From: an uncultured Lachnospiraceae bacterium
GTDB lineage: Bacteria; Bacillota; Clostridia; Lachnospirales; Lachnospiraceae
DNA length: 51,134 nucleotides
Direction of reading: 5' to 3'
Assembly (NCBI GenBank): GCA_947382415.1
Contig: CANCYO010000015.1
Span: forward strand, 1 to 51,134
Shown: positions 33,279-42,226 of the stretch, in pieces
Position numbering within the stretch: position 1 is the stretch's first letter
Layout: each line of letters starts with the position of its first letter
Program-made: the position numbers and the translations under genes
Notes under the pieces: model-generated
What the model was told of the DNA's origin: nothing
What the model saw: only the letters and a program-made list of their open reading frames with translations
Database searches by the model: none

Positions 33279-33563
33279 TCAATGACAACGATGATGCCTG
33301 CCGCCGCAACCTCTGCGGGAACTGTTTTGAACCGGAACACAGGAACCGTCGCAGTAACCATCCGCATGGTCATATCCGCAATAATAATTTCCATCGTGGC
33401 TGTGCCTTCCCGTCTCAGTACATCCCTCCACCGTGCAGACAGGACAACTGGTATCAACCGTCTGAGCCTGTCTGTGATGTCCGTGCGCCGATACAGGCAT
33501 GACAAAAAGAGTAGATGCAAGGGCTATAGCCACTGCCGCTGCAAACAGTCTTTTTGAGCGCAT
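33279..33563 (-). CDS. small secreted Cys/His-rich protein
   Basis: A 94-residue protein. A classical signal peptide (MRSKRLF, a hydrophobic stretch, cleavage near VSA-HG at 26/27) leads to a 68-residue mature part with eight Cys (40, 43, 48, 62, 71, 75, 86, 93) and nine His. The ordered core is CPVC, EGC, TGRHSHDG, YYCGYDHADGYCDGSC. Such density suggests binding of a metal, or a disulfide-bonded secreted peptide. The core looks like a conserved family in gut Clostridia, of unknown function as far as I know. I chose ATG 33563 with GGAGG eight bases upstream; the frame is open to 33638, but that part lacks a start site and would hide the signal peptide. It stands alone between the T-box leader and an AraC gene. 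Confidence 0.82.
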   Translation of the reverse strand: MRSKRLFAAAVAIALASTLFVMPVSAHGHHRQAQTVDTSCPVCTVEGCTETGRHSHDGNYYCGYDHADGYCDGSCVPVQNSSRRGCGGRHHRCH

Positions 33564-33665
33564 ATTACACACCTCCCTTCTTTTTTCTGAAACCGGTATC
33601 TCTGAATTGAATATAGCACAAAACATTGATGCTTTCAAGCTATCTGATCACTTGAGTTTTCCCTT

Positions 33666-34529
33666 TTATTTTTTACGGACAGGAATCCATATCTCGCTGT
33701 AATACTCTTCGTCTGCCGTACCTTTTGCATAGTCGCCAGGGTCACTGTACATTTCGATGTGATACCCGGCCGCAATCTCATAGTCCCTGTTCCGGGGCAG
33801 CCATTCCGTAAAAATCTTTTTGTGAATATCCTGCAAAGAGCCGGTACCTGCAAGCGCACCCTTGCATGAAAAGACAGCCCAAGTATATTCGGGAATCAGG
33901 CGCGTGACAAAATCCTCAGGAATCTCTTCGAGCGGATTATAATTATCGGCAATCAAATATTCAAATTCATTACCGCTCATATCCTTATCAATGGATATCC
34001 CATACATGCTTTTGATAAGTGTGTTCTTTCCGGACCGGTTAAATTCCTCCCAGAATCCGGGAATTTCATGATCAGCGGTTTCGTATTTGAATATCGCCGA
34101 TACTCCTGCCACGGTAAACGGGGCTTTTTTAACAATTCTGTAATCCATAGTATAACCTCCTGTCAAAATGAGTTGTATTTTCAGAGGGGCAAATGACTTT
34201 ATCATAGCCTCCCCTTTGCGTATGGCAGTAGGCGTAGCACCATGAAAACGAAGAAAGGCTTTTGTAAAGCTATCCGGCGAATCATATCCATATTTCAGCG
34301 CAATATCAATTATTTTCCTGTCGGTAGAAACCAGTTCGCTTCCGGCAAGCGTCAGTCTACGCTTTTTGATATATTCTCCAACCGTAAAACCGCAAAGCAT
34401 GGAAAAACCTTTTTGAAAATAATATGGCGAGATAATTGCGTGTTTCGCAATATCCGCAATCGTCAGTTCTTCTGTAATATGACTTTCAATATAATCGATT
34501 GCTTTACTGATACTTTCACTCCATTCCAT
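33666..34529 (-). CDS. AraC family regulator with GyrI-like effector domain
   Basis: A 287-residue protein. Residues 1-105 hold the two AraC helix-turn-helix units (ELTIADIAKHAIISPYYFQKGF; DIALKYGYDSPDSFTKAFLRFHG). Residues 120-287 are a GyrI-like/AraC effector-binding domain (YRIVKKAPFTVAGVSA, and near the end YEIAAGYHIEMY ... YYSEIWIPV), the layout of Rob/BltR-type multidrug or small-molecule responders. It probably activates an efflux or detoxification gene on binding a hydrophobic compound; no such gene is adjacent. I chose ATG 34529 with AGGAGG six bases upstream. Confidence 0.92.
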   Translation of the reverse strand: MEWSESISKAIDYIESHITEELTIADIAKHAIISPYYFQKGFSMLCGFTVGEYIKKRRLTLAGSELVSTDRKIIDIALKYGYDSPDSFTKAFLRFHGATPTAIRKGEAMIKSFAPLKIQLILTGGYTMDYRIVKKAPFTVAGVSAIFKYETADHEIPGFWEEFNRSGKNTLIKSMYGISIDKDMSGNEFEYLIADNYNPLEEIPEDFVTRLIPEYTWAVFSCKGALAGTGSLQDIHKKIFTEWLPRNRDYEIAAGYHIEMYSDPGDYAKGTADEEYYSEIWIPVRKK

Positions 34530-34623
34530 GTTGCGCCTCCTATGCATTTACAGATTACATTTTTTTAAAATCATTTGCCCGATTTTTTGTGCTCGTTTTT
34601 GTCCGGACTTTCTTCCAAAACAT

Positions 34624-35526
34624 TCAGCCGGTCAGCGTTTTCAATCTCTCCTGCTTCGGCGTGATCCCTCTCCATTTTCTGTATGTCCGAATAAAATGGC
34701 TGCAGTCAAAAAAGCCTGTCTCCTGAGCAATATAGCTCAGATCATAGTCCGTGTGCAGCAACAGATCCTGGGCCTTACCCAGACGGATCAAAGTGATGTA
34801 TTCTTTGCAGGAGCATCCGTAGCTTTCTCTGAAAAGTTTTGCAAAATGCGAATAGCTCATATGACAGATCTGAGCCAGCTCCTGTACCTCCAGCGCATCT
34901 CCCGAGTGCGCGTCTATGTATTCGAGAATATGCCCGAAAGAAAAGCCTTCACCCGTCTGTCTCTTCCGCGCAGGAGGACTGCTCTTTGGCGCTTTTCTGG
35001 CAAGCATGGTCAGCAGCGTATAGAGATTCGCCTGAATCTGAAGAGAATAAAATTCCCTTTTCTCTGAATACTCCTTAACGGTATGGTCAACCAGCTCCGC
35101 TATATGCATCCCCTGCAAATCCTCCCCCAAAACGACAATACCGGAGGAGTCTTTTGCCGTCCTTCCGAGAAACAGATCATAAAGCCCGGGCAAACAGGCC
35201 GGAGGGATGTGCATGGTATGCAGATTAAACTTAATGACAGCATACTCCGCCTCTGCGCAACTGCCGTCTTCCGCCGTCTCCGGCCCGCAGGCCTCTCCCC
35301 GCCCCGCCTTTGCCGGCGCAACCTCATGAAGCTGCCGGGGATAGAGATAGCACAGATCCCCCTGCCTGATAACCATACTCCGGTTACTGCAGTTGACGGT
35401 CACCGCCCCCTTGATCATATAAAGAATCTCACTGTAATAATGCCAGTGAAGCGGGGAATGAACCGAATCCGTATAAAAAATATCATAGGGCTGCTTCAAC
35501 ACATCGATATATTCAAATAACTGCAT
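34624..35526 (-). CDS. AraC family regulator with cupin sensor domain
   Basis: A 300-residue regulator. An N-terminal cupin domain (HSPLHWHYYSEILYMIKGAVTV, then VIRQGDLCYLYPRQLHEV) precedes a C-terminal AraC DNA-binding domain (LEVQELAQICHMSYSHFAKLFRESYG; DLSYIAQETGFFDCSHFIRTYRKWRG). This is the usual layout of sugar-responsive AraC activators. It is divergent from, and 200 bases away from, the 2-epimerase/GH26 gene, so it is the likely regulator of beta-mannoside use. I chose ATG 35526, preceded by GGAGGGAAGG. The interval between the two genes holds TTTGTACAA-like palindromes (about 35621-35641) that could be operators. Confidence 0.92.
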   Translation of the reverse strand: MQLFEYIDVLKQPYDIFYTDSVHSPLHWHYYSEILYMIKGAVTVNCSNRSMVIRQGDLCYLYPRQLHEVAPAKAGRGEACGPETAEDGSCAEAEYAVIKFNLHTMHIPPACLPGLYDLFLGRTAKDSSGIVVLGEDLQGMHIAELVDHTVKEYSEKREFYSLQIQANLYTLLTMLARKAPKSSPPARKRQTGEGFSFGHILEYIDAHSGDALEVQELAQICHMSYSHFAKLFRESYGCSCKEYITLIRLGKAQDLLLHTDYDLSYIAQETGFFDCSHFIRTYRKWRGITPKQERLKTLTG

Positions 35527-35726
35527 ATTTTCCTTCCCTCCGCACTTCATATCCATGCTTCATGTTTCTGATTCCTGTTTACCATGACAACGCTGCTCCG
35601 TCAAGCTCCAAATAATAGATTTGTACAATTTTTTGTTCAATTTTTCATAGAAATATCCACTGTGCGGAATATCCTAGAGACAGAACCAGATACAGAATAA
35701 ATAAAAATGCAGGAGGATGCTCTGCC

Positions 35727-37907
35727 ATGGAAAGTAAATCATTCAGAAACCATCTGGAAAAGGATCTGATCCCTTTCTGGAATAAACTGCAGGATCGGGA
35801 AAACGGCGGTTTTTACGGATATGCAGACTGTGAGGGAAACCCTGACCGAACAAGCGTCAAAGGCGTCATTCTCCACAGCCGCATCTTATGGTTTTACGCG
35901 TCGGCCTATCAACTGCTGCGCCAGCCAAAGTTGCTGGAGATGGCCGATCACGCCTACAGCTTTATAACTGAGCACTGCTTTGACAATCAATACGGCGGAG
36001 TCTATTGGTCTGTAAATTATGACGGCAGCGTATGTGATGACACAAAACACACCTATAATCAGGCCTTTGCCATTTACGCACTGTCCGCCTATTACCGGGC
36101 CAGCCGCCGGAAAGAGGCGCTGGATCTGGCCCATGCCCTTTATCGTGTCATCGAAGAAAAATGCCGTGACGGCGCAGGTTATCTGGAGGCCTTTCACCGG
36201 GATTTCACACCGGCCTCAAACGAAAAACTCTCGGAAAACGGGGTCATGGCAGAGCGCACCATGAACACGCTTCTGCATGTGCTGGAAGCCTATACCGGAC
36301 TGTATCAGGCAGACCCGTCCGCAGAGGTGGAAGCCTCTATTCGCAATATACTAAGCATCTTTCGGGAAAAGATATACGATCCTGATAAACAGATTTGCGA
36401 TGTGTTTTTTGACGCGGAGTATCACTCGCTCATCGACCTTGAATCCTTCGGTCACAACATCGAAGCGTCATGGCTCATCGACCGCGCCTGCCTGGCGCTG
36501 GAGGGTTCGGCGCAGACAGAGCCGGCACAGGAAGGTTCTGAATACAGAAACGCACCGAAAATCCCGACACACGAGAACACGCCAACATGCGGGAAACAGA
36601 TACGCTCCATGACAGACGGTCTTGCCGCCGCGGCATACCGAAACGCATACGACCGCCTTCAGCACGGCCTGAACAACGAGCGCGAGGGAAACCGGATCGA
36701 CCGTCAGAAAATCTGGTGGGTGCAGGCGGAGGCAGTGGTAGGATTTTACAATGCATGGCAGAAAGACCGGAAGAAAACAGAATATCTTGAGACGGCGGAA
36801 GCAATCTGGCAGTTTATCCAACAATCCGTCATAGACCCGAAAAACGGCGAGTGGATCGAGAGCATCCCGCCCGACGGCCAAAAGCCCGATCCGGCGCAGG
36901 CTCTGGTTCACCCCTGGAAATGTCCCTACCACAATGGGCGCATGTGCATGGAAATGATCGAACGCCTTGAAAGCCCGGCAAATCCCCGTTCCACTCCAAA
37001 GACGAAAGCGCTGCTACGCGAACTGTATGAGACGGCGGGAAAGGGAATCATCACCGGCCAGCACACCCAGACCAATGCCATGGAAGAGATCTCCCATATC
37101 AGACAGCTCACGGGAAAAGAGCCAAGGCTCAGAGGATTTGAACTGCTCTCCTGCTCTCCGAACATTAATTACGGCGACGCGGACGAAGCCTGCCTGACTG
37201 AAATTTATGAGAATCGGGGAACTGTGGACACTGCCCTGAAATGGGCGGCGGAGACGGACGGAATCGTAGCGCTGTGCTTCCACTGGTTCTCTCCCACCGG
37301 CGGACGGGACAAGAGCTTCTATGCCCGCAATACGGATTTTGACGCCTCCCGTGTGCTCCTTGACAACACACCGGAGCGGGAAGCCTTTTTCCGCGACATG
37401 GATGTGATCGCCGGACAGTTAAAACGCTTTCAAGATGCTGATATTCCCGTTTTATGGCGTCCCTTCCACGAGGCGGACGGCGACTGGTTCTGGTGGGGAT
37501 CAAAAGGGCCTCGGGTGGCCCGGGATCTGTACAGACTGATGTTTGACTATTATACGAATGTGCATAGGCTGGATAATCTTCTCTGGGTGTGGAACTGCCG
37601 CCTTGCAGAAGGGTATCCGGGAGACGACTGCGTGGACGTCATCTCCGTGGATATTTATCTCCCCCAATATGAGGCCACCGACTATGGAAAACAATATCTG
37701 GAACTGATCCGTTCCACCACCCGGAATAAAGTGGCCGCTCTGGCGGAGGTGGGCTATCTGCCCGACATCCATATGCTGGAGCAGTCCCGTACGCCCTGGG
37801 CCTACTATATGACCTGGTCAAAAGAATTCTGTATCGGAGAACAGTATAACCGGACAGAGCAGGTTCGGGCCATGTACGCCAGCGATTACGCCATTACCTC
37901 CCGGTGA
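35727..37907 (+). CDS. fusion of N-acylglucosamine/cellobiose 2-epimerase-like domain and GH26 mannanase
   Basis: A 726-residue protein made of two enzymes. Residues 1-415 match the AGE / cellobiose 2-epimerase (alpha/alpha)6 barrel: LHSRILWFYASAY, DDTKHTYNQAFAIYALSAYYRA, LESFGHNIEASWLID, WWVQAEAVVGFYNAW and PYHNGRMCMEM, with the expected histidines. A 40-residue insert near 255-295 looks like a loop. Residues 425-726 match glycoside hydrolase family 26: acid/base Glu582 in WRPFHEADGDWFWW and nucleophile Glu674 in ALAEVGY. There is no signal peptide, so it acts in the cytosol. The epimerase would turn beta-1,4-mannobiose (or cellobiose) into a mannosyl-glucose type disaccharide; the GH26 part would trim manno-oligosaccharides. 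GGAGG is 10-11 bases before the ATG. Confidence 0.9.
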   Translation: MESKSFRNHLEKDLIPFWNKLQDRENGGFYGYADCEGNPDRTSVKGVILHSRILWFYASAYQLLRQPKLLEMADHAYSFITEHCFDNQYGGVYWSVNYDGSVCDDTKHTYNQAFAIYALSAYYRASRRKEALDLAHALYRVIEEKCRDGAGYLEAFHRDFTPASNEKLSENGVMAERTMNTLLHVLEAYTGLYQADPSAEVEASIRNILSIFREKIYDPDKQICDVFFDAEYHSLIDLESFGHNIEASWLIDRACLALEGSAQTEPAQEGSEYRNAPKIPTHENTPTCGKQIRSMTDGLAAAAYRNAYDRLQHGLNNEREGNRIDRQKIWWVQAEAVVGFYNAWQKDRKKTEYLETAEAIWQFIQQSVIDPKNGEWIESIPPDGQKPDPAQALVHPWKCPYHNGRMCMEMIERLESPANPRSTPKTKALLRELYETAGKGIITGQHTQTNAMEEISHIRQLTGKEPRLRGFELLSCSPNINYGDADEACLTEIYENRGTVDTALKWAAETDGIVALCFHWFSPTGGRDKSFYARNTDFDASRVLLDNTPEREAFFRDMDVIAGQLKRFQDADIPVLWRPFHEADGDWFWWGSKGPRVARDLYRLMFDYYTNVHRLDNLLWVWNCRLAEGYPGDDCVDVISVDIYLPQYEATDYGKQYLELIRSTTRNKVAALAEVGYLPDIHMLEQSRTPWAYYMTWSKEFCIGEQYNRTEQVRAMYASDYAITSR

Positions 37908-37928
37908 CCTGCTGCCTCAATTTTTCTC

Positions 37929-39143
37929 CTACATCGCCCGGATGCGGTCAACCGCCTCCACGGTGTTCTCATAACTGCCGAAAGCGGTGAGTCTGAAATA
38001 AGTCTCGCCGCTGGGGCCAAATCCCGACCCGGGCGTCCCCACCACATTTACATGTTCAAGCAGATAGTCAAAGAACTCCCAACTGCTCATGCCATTGGGG
38101 GCCTTCAGCCAGATATAGGGCGCGTTCACGCCGCCTGAGACGGTATATCCCGCCTCCCGCAGTCCGTTCAGAATATAATGGGCATTATTCATATAATAAG
38201 CTACCTGTTCCTTGAGCTGGGTTTTGCCCTCCTCGGAATACACGGCTTCCCCTGCCCGCTGTACGATATAGGGCGCGCCGTTGTACTTGGTTCCATGCCG
38301 TCTCGCCCAGAGAGAATGGAGTGCCACAGTACCGCATTTTAATTCTTTGGGTACTACGGTAAAGCCCAGCCGCACTCCGGTAAATCCGGCATTCTTGGAA
38401 AAAGAGCGAAGCTCTATGGCACAGGTTCTCGCCCCCTGACACTCATAAATACTATGGGGCACATCCTCCTCCGAAATATAAGCCTCATAGGCCGCGTCAT
38501 AGATAATGACAGCGCCCACCTTATTCGCATAATCCACCCACTCCTGAAGCTGCGCTTTATTGATGGCAGCGCCGGTAGGATTGTTGGGGAAACACAGGTA
38601 GATCAGATCCGGCGTCTGCTTCGGCAGCTCGGGAGCAAACCCGTTCTCCGCAGTGCAGGGCATATAGATCACATCGGACCATGTCCCGCTCACCTCGTTG
38701 TAGACGCCTGTCCTTCCGGCCATCACATTGGAATCCACATACACCGGATACACGGGATCGCACACCGCAATCTTATTATCCAGACTGAAGATCTCCTGAA
38801 TATTGCCGGAATCACACTTCGCGCCGTCGGACACAAAGATCTCGTCCGCACTCACGTCACAGCCCCGGTCCTTATAATCGTTCTCCGCGATGGCGTTTCT
38901 CAAAAACTCATAACCCAGATCGGGAGCATAGCCGCGGAAGGTCTCCGCCCTTCCCATCTCATCCACCGCACCGTGCATGGCCTGAATGATGGCCGGAGCC
39001 AGAGGCTGGGTCACATCGCCTATCCCTAAGCGGATGATTTTTTTGTCGGGATGCGACGATGCGTATGCATTGACCTTTTTCCCTATTGTAGAAAACAGGT
39101 AACTTCCGGGTAATTTCAGATAATTTTCATTTAATTTAAACAT
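37929..39143 (-). CDS. dapL: LL-diaminopimelate aminotransferase
   Basis: A 404-residue fold-type I aminotransferase. Signature segments are LPGSYLFSTIGKKV, IRLGIGDVTQPLAP, the YDAAYEAYI block and the PLP lysine in LRSFSKNAGFTG, all typical of DapL. It converts tetrahydrodipicolinate directly to LL-diaminopimelate with glutamate, bypassing the acylated intermediates of lysine synthesis. Its start overlaps the end of dapF by 8 bases, so the two are translationally coupled and supply meso-diaminopimelate for peptidoglycan and lysine. Confidence 0.95.
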   Translation of the reverse strand: MFKLNENYLKLPGSYLFSTIGKKVNAYASSHPDKKIIRLGIGDVTQPLAPAIIQAMHGAVDEMGRAETFRGYAPDLGYEFLRNAIAENDYKDRGCDVSADEIFVSDGAKCDSGNIQEIFSLDNKIAVCDPVYPVYVDSNVMAGRTGVYNEVSGTWSDVIYMPCTAENGFAPELPKQTPDLIYLCFPNNPTGAAINKAQLQEWVDYANKVGAVIIYDAAYEAYISEEDVPHSIYECQGARTCAIELRSFSKNAGFTGVRLGFTVVPKELKCGTVALHSLWARRHGTKYNGAPYIVQRAGEAVYSEEGKTQLKEQVAYYMNNAHYILNGLREAGYTVSGGVNAPYIWLKAPNGMSSWEFFDYLLEHVNVVGTPGSGFGPSGETYFRLTAFGSYENTVEAVDRIRAM

Positions 39144-39999
39144 TGATTTCTACCTCCCCTTCAAACACAGTGACAGCCGGACCGGTCATAAAGACCAGAT
39201 TCCGCTCCCTGTCCCATTCTACCAGAATCTCTCCGCCCAGCACCCGCACCGTCACCGTCTCGTCTGTCAGTCCGTTCAACACACAGGCCACGGCAGTGGC
39301 ACAGCATCCCGTGCCGCAGGCAAGCGTCTCGCCGGTGCCCCGCTCCCAGACACGCATGAACACATGCGCTCTGTCCACTACCTCCACAAACTCCGTGTTG
39401 GTGCGTCTCGGAAATCTCTCATGGTTCTCAAACAAAGGCCCGATCTGCTGCAATTCCAGATGCTCCACGTCCTCCGCAAAGACCACCGCGTGAGGATTCC
39501 CCATGGATACGCAGGTCATCCGGTACTCCCTGCCATCCACAAGAATGGGCTCATCCACCGCCTGTTCGCCCTGCGCCACCACAGGTACCTCTTCCGGCCG
39601 CAAAATGGGACTGCCCATATTTACCCGTACCCGGGTCACAGTCCCCCGGGAGACAATGGTCTTCCCCTCCACGGTCAGGTCCAGATATTTGACGTTTCCC
39701 GCGCTGACAATACTGATGTGCTCCGAGTCCGTCAGGCCCTTGTCATATACATATTTCGCCACACAGCGAATACCGTTTCCGCACATCTCCGCCCTGGTAC
39801 CGTCCGCGTTGAACATCTCCATCTCGAAATCCGCCTCCGCCGACGGATTGATAAAGATAACGCCGTCACCGCCAACTCCGAAATGCCTGGAGCTCAACCG
39901 CCTCACGATCTCCGGCTTTTTCTCCTGCGGCAGCCTCTCCTCAAATCCGTTGACATAGACATAGTCATTGCCGCAGCCCTGCATTTTTGTAAACTTCAT
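39136..39999 (-). CDS. dapF: diaminopimelate epimerase
   Basis: A 287-residue DapF. It begins with FTKMQGCGNDYVYV; the two catalytic cysteines sit in MCGNGIRCVAKY near residue 75 and ACGTGCCATAVAC near residue 230. It interconverts LL- and meso-diaminopimelate. It is the first gene of the dapF-dapL pair. GAGG lies close to ATG 39999. Confidence 0.96.
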   Translation of the reverse strand: MKFTKMQGCGNDYVYVNGFEERLPQEKKPEIVRRLSSRHFGVGGDGVIFINPSAEADFEMEMFNADGTRAEMCGNGIRCVAKYVYDKGLTDSEHISIVSAGNVKYLDLTVEGKTIVSRGTVTRVRVNMGSPILRPEEVPVVAQGEQAVDEPILVDGREYRMTCVSMGNPHAVVFAEDVEHLELQQIGPLFENHERFPRRTNTEFVEVVDRAHVFMRVWERGTGETLACGTGCCATAVACVLNGLTDETVTVRVLGGEILVEWDRERNLVFMTGPAVTVFEGEVEINV

Positions 40000-40071
40000 T
40001 TCCTCTGTCTCCTCTGCACTTAATCTGTCTGATATCCGGTCTGTCCGTTATCCTGTCCATTATCCGGCCTG

Positions 40072-40620
40072 TTAAAATTTCATCACTGACAACACCATCT
40101 GGGAGGTCTCCACCAGATTTGTACCGCTGTCCATACTGCATTTCTGAAGATAGCGGTGCGCCTCCTCCTCATCCATATGGTTTCTGGCCATCAAGAGCTC
40201 CTTTGCGGCTTGAATGAGGGCGTCCTCCTCCGCACTGCGCGTCCTGGCTTTCAAACGCTGTCTCCTGCGTCGGCTCAGAATCTGATCCGCCATCATATTC
40301 ACCGTACTGATCAGATCATTTACCTTCAATGGCATGGCCAGACACACAATATCGTTGCCATAACACTCCTGGATCACACTCTGCGAGGCTACAAGCAGCA
40401 TCTCAAACCCCTGGGGCAGGCATTCGTGCAATTCATTGTACATCATATCCGCAAGTTTATAACTGCAGATCAGGATCCCGTCGTGCAGGCCGTCGGCCTG
40501 GCTGATGGCCTGCGCCCCCGTGCTGCAGCAGCCTGTAACCTGAAAACCGCTGCGCACCAGCACATTCTTGATGCCCTTTGCATCCTCCAGCCTTGGAAGC
40601 GCTACTATTATATTTGTCAA
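40072..40620 (-). CDS. ANTAR-domain RNA-binding regulator with degenerate receiver
   Basis: A 182-residue protein. Residues 1-115 are a receiver-like domain; where the phosphorylated aspartate is expected the sequence reads GILICSYKL, with Cys in its place, so it is probably not controlled by phosphorylation. Residues 125-182 are an ANTAR domain (EEDALIQAAKELLMARNHMDEEEAHRYLQKCSM), which binds paired RNA hairpins and prevents termination. It is immediately downstream of glnA (36 bases) on the same strand, a pairing common in Clostridia, and may feed back on the glnA leader or other nitrogen genes. Its own start has AAAAGGGAGG upstream. Confidence 0.9.
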   Translation of the reverse strand: MTNIIVALPRLEDAKGIKNVLVRSGFQVTGCCSTGAQAISQADGLHDGILICSYKLADMMYNELHECLPQGFEMLLVASQSVIQECYGNDIVCLAMPLKVNDLISTVNMMADQILSRRRRQRLKARTRSAEEDALIQAAKELLMARNHMDEEEAHRYLQKCSMDSGTNLVETSQMVLSVMKF

Positions 40621-40656
40621 ATGCCCACCTCCCTTTTCCTATACTCAAAAGAGAGT

Positions 40657-41988
40657 CTAGTATTTGTACAGATATTCCTGAATCTCCCACTGCGACACCT
40701 GGGGATGATATCTTCTCCACTCTTCCCACTTGGCTGCGATATACTTCTCTGCGATATGCTCCCCCAGTACCCGGCGCACAAAATCATCCTTCTCCAATTC
40801 TTCAATGGCGTCCATCAGACTGTAGGGCATATTCTCAATGCCCGCCTCCCTGCGTTCCGCCTCCGACATGGCAAAAATATTCCCGTCGATGGCAGCGGGG
40901 GGCTCAATCTGATGTTCAATGCCGTCCAGTCCCGCCATCAGACATACAGCCAGCGTCAGATAGGGATTGGCCGCAGAGTCCGGGCTTCTGAGTTCGATGC
41001 GTGTGCCGTCTCCCCGCACCTTGGGAATCCTGATCAGCGGACTCCTGTTGACAGCGCTCCAGGCGATATAGACCGGAGCCTCAAATCCCGGAACCAGACG
41101 CTTGTAGGAATTGACCAGGGGGTTAGTGATGGCCGCCATCCCCTTAATATGCTTCATCACACCGCCGATAAACCAGTATGCCTCCCGGCTCAGCCCCAGC
41201 GCGTCCTCCTGATCCGTAAAAATATTCCTGTCGCCTTTGTGCAGCGACATATTGATATGCATACCCGAACCGTGCACATCCATTTTCGGTTTCGGCATAA
41301 AGGTGGCGTGCAGCCCGTGTCGTTTGGCAATGGTTCGCACCGCAAGCTTGAAGGTCATGATATTGTCCGCAGTCTGCAGGGCCTCGTCATAACGGAAGTC
41401 AATCTCATGCTGCGCCGGCGCCATCTCGTGATGAGATGTCTCGATGACAAATCCCATGTCCTCCAGCGTCATGACGATATCCCGTCTGGCATTCTCACCG
41501 AAATCCAACGGCCCGATATCAAAGTAACCTGCCTGCTCGTCAGTCTCTGTAGTGGGCCTGGTATTCTCATCCATATTAAACAGGAAAAACTCGCATTCAG
41601 GCCCCACATTAAAGGTATAGCCCATCTCTTCCGCCCGGGCGATGGCGCGCTTCAGCACATACCTGGGATCGCCCTCAAAGGGGCTGCCGTCGGGATAATA
41701 TACATCACAGAGCATACGAGCCACCTTCCCCTGCTGCGGTCTCCATGGAAAAATCTCAAAAGTGGAGTAATCCGGGTGCAGATACAGATCGGACTCCTCG
41801 ATCCCCACAAATCCGTCGATGGCAGAACCGTCAAACATGCACTGATTATCCAGCGCCCGCTCCAACTGACTGGAGGTGACCGCCATATTCTTCAGATGCC
41901 CGAACATATCCGTAAACTGAAGACGGATAAACTCCACGTCCTCTTCCTTCGCCAATCTGATGATATCCGCTCTGGTATAATGCTTCAT
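40657..41988 (-). CDS. glnA: glutamine synthetase, type I
   Basis: A 443-residue GSI enzyme. Motifs include DGSAIDGFVGIEESDLYLHPD, VGPECEFFLF, HHEMAPAQHEIDFRYD (metal and glutamate binding), the ATP-site stretch FMPKPKMDVHGSGMHINMSL, NSYKRLVPGFEAP and IELRSPDSAANPYL. The length fits the GSI-alpha form of Firmicutes, which is feedback inhibited and not adenylylated. It makes glutamine from glutamate, ammonia and ATP. ATG 41988 has AAAGGA seven bases upstream; an ATG at 42009 is in frame but lacks a site. A near-consensus promoter and an attenuator-like hairpin precede it. Confidence 0.96.
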   Translation of the reverse strand: MKHYTRADIIRLAKEEDVEFIRLQFTDMFGHLKNMAVTSSQLERALDNQCMFDGSAIDGFVGIEESDLYLHPDYSTFEIFPWRPQQGKVARMLCDVYYPDGSPFEGDPRYVLKRAIARAEEMGYTFNVGPECEFFLFNMDENTRPTTETDEQAGYFDIGPLDFGENARRDIVMTLEDMGFVIETSHHEMAPAQHEIDFRYDEALQTADNIMTFKLAVRTIAKRHGLHATFMPKPKMDVHGSGMHINMSLHKGDRNIFTDQEDALGLSREAYWFIGGVMKHIKGMAAITNPLVNSYKRLVPGFEAPVYIAWSAVNRSPLIRIPKVRGDGTRIELRSPDSAANPYLTLAVCLMAGLDGIEHQIEPPAAIDGNIFAMSEAERREAGIENMPYSLMDAIEELEKDDFVRRVLGEHIAEKYIAAKWEEWRRYHPQVSQWEIQEYLYKY

Positions 41989-42040
41989 AACACTGTCCTT
42001 TCCCGGCATGGCCCATCCCTGCCGCAGAGATTTTAATCAA

Positions 42041-42090
42041 AAATAACCGTACAAAAGGGCACTCTTACCCTTCCCTGTAAGAACGCCCTT
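42041..42090 (-). terminator. attenuator-like hairpin in the glnA leader
   Basis: A stem of 14 pairs, with two G-U pairs: AAGGGC + GTTCTTAC against GTAAGAGT + GCCCTT, eight-base loop. On the minus strand TTTTGTACGGTTATTTTT follows. It lies between the glnA promoter and start, so it should stop transcription unless relieved. The loop contains AGGGAA, fitting the A1/G4 rule of ANTAR-bound hexaloops, but I do not see the second hairpin of the standard ANTAR target. Confidence 0.65.
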
Positions 42091-42102
42091 GTCCTGTCTT
42101 CC

Positions 42103-42132
42103 ATAATACCAACTTTTATCCGCAATTGTCAA
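42103..42132 (-). promoter_or_regulatory. glnA promoter
   Basis: TTGACA (42132-42127), an 18-base spacer and TATTAT (42108-42103) on the minus strand. It starts a leader of about 110 bases that contains the attenuator hairpin. Confidence 0.75.
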
Positions 42133-42226
42133 GTTTTGCCGCAATATTCGTTATCCGGCATATTCTGCATGCTGCGGTCATATTCTTTACAAAGGAAAAT
42201 GCCCGAGAGGGCCAGGGAGTATAAGG

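Noticed and set aside
40156..42036. A 626-codon plus-strand open frame opposite glnA and the ANTAR gene
   Set aside because: Entirely antisense to two certain genes, with the same His/Arg/Leu-rich composition typical of reverse frames; no start signal.
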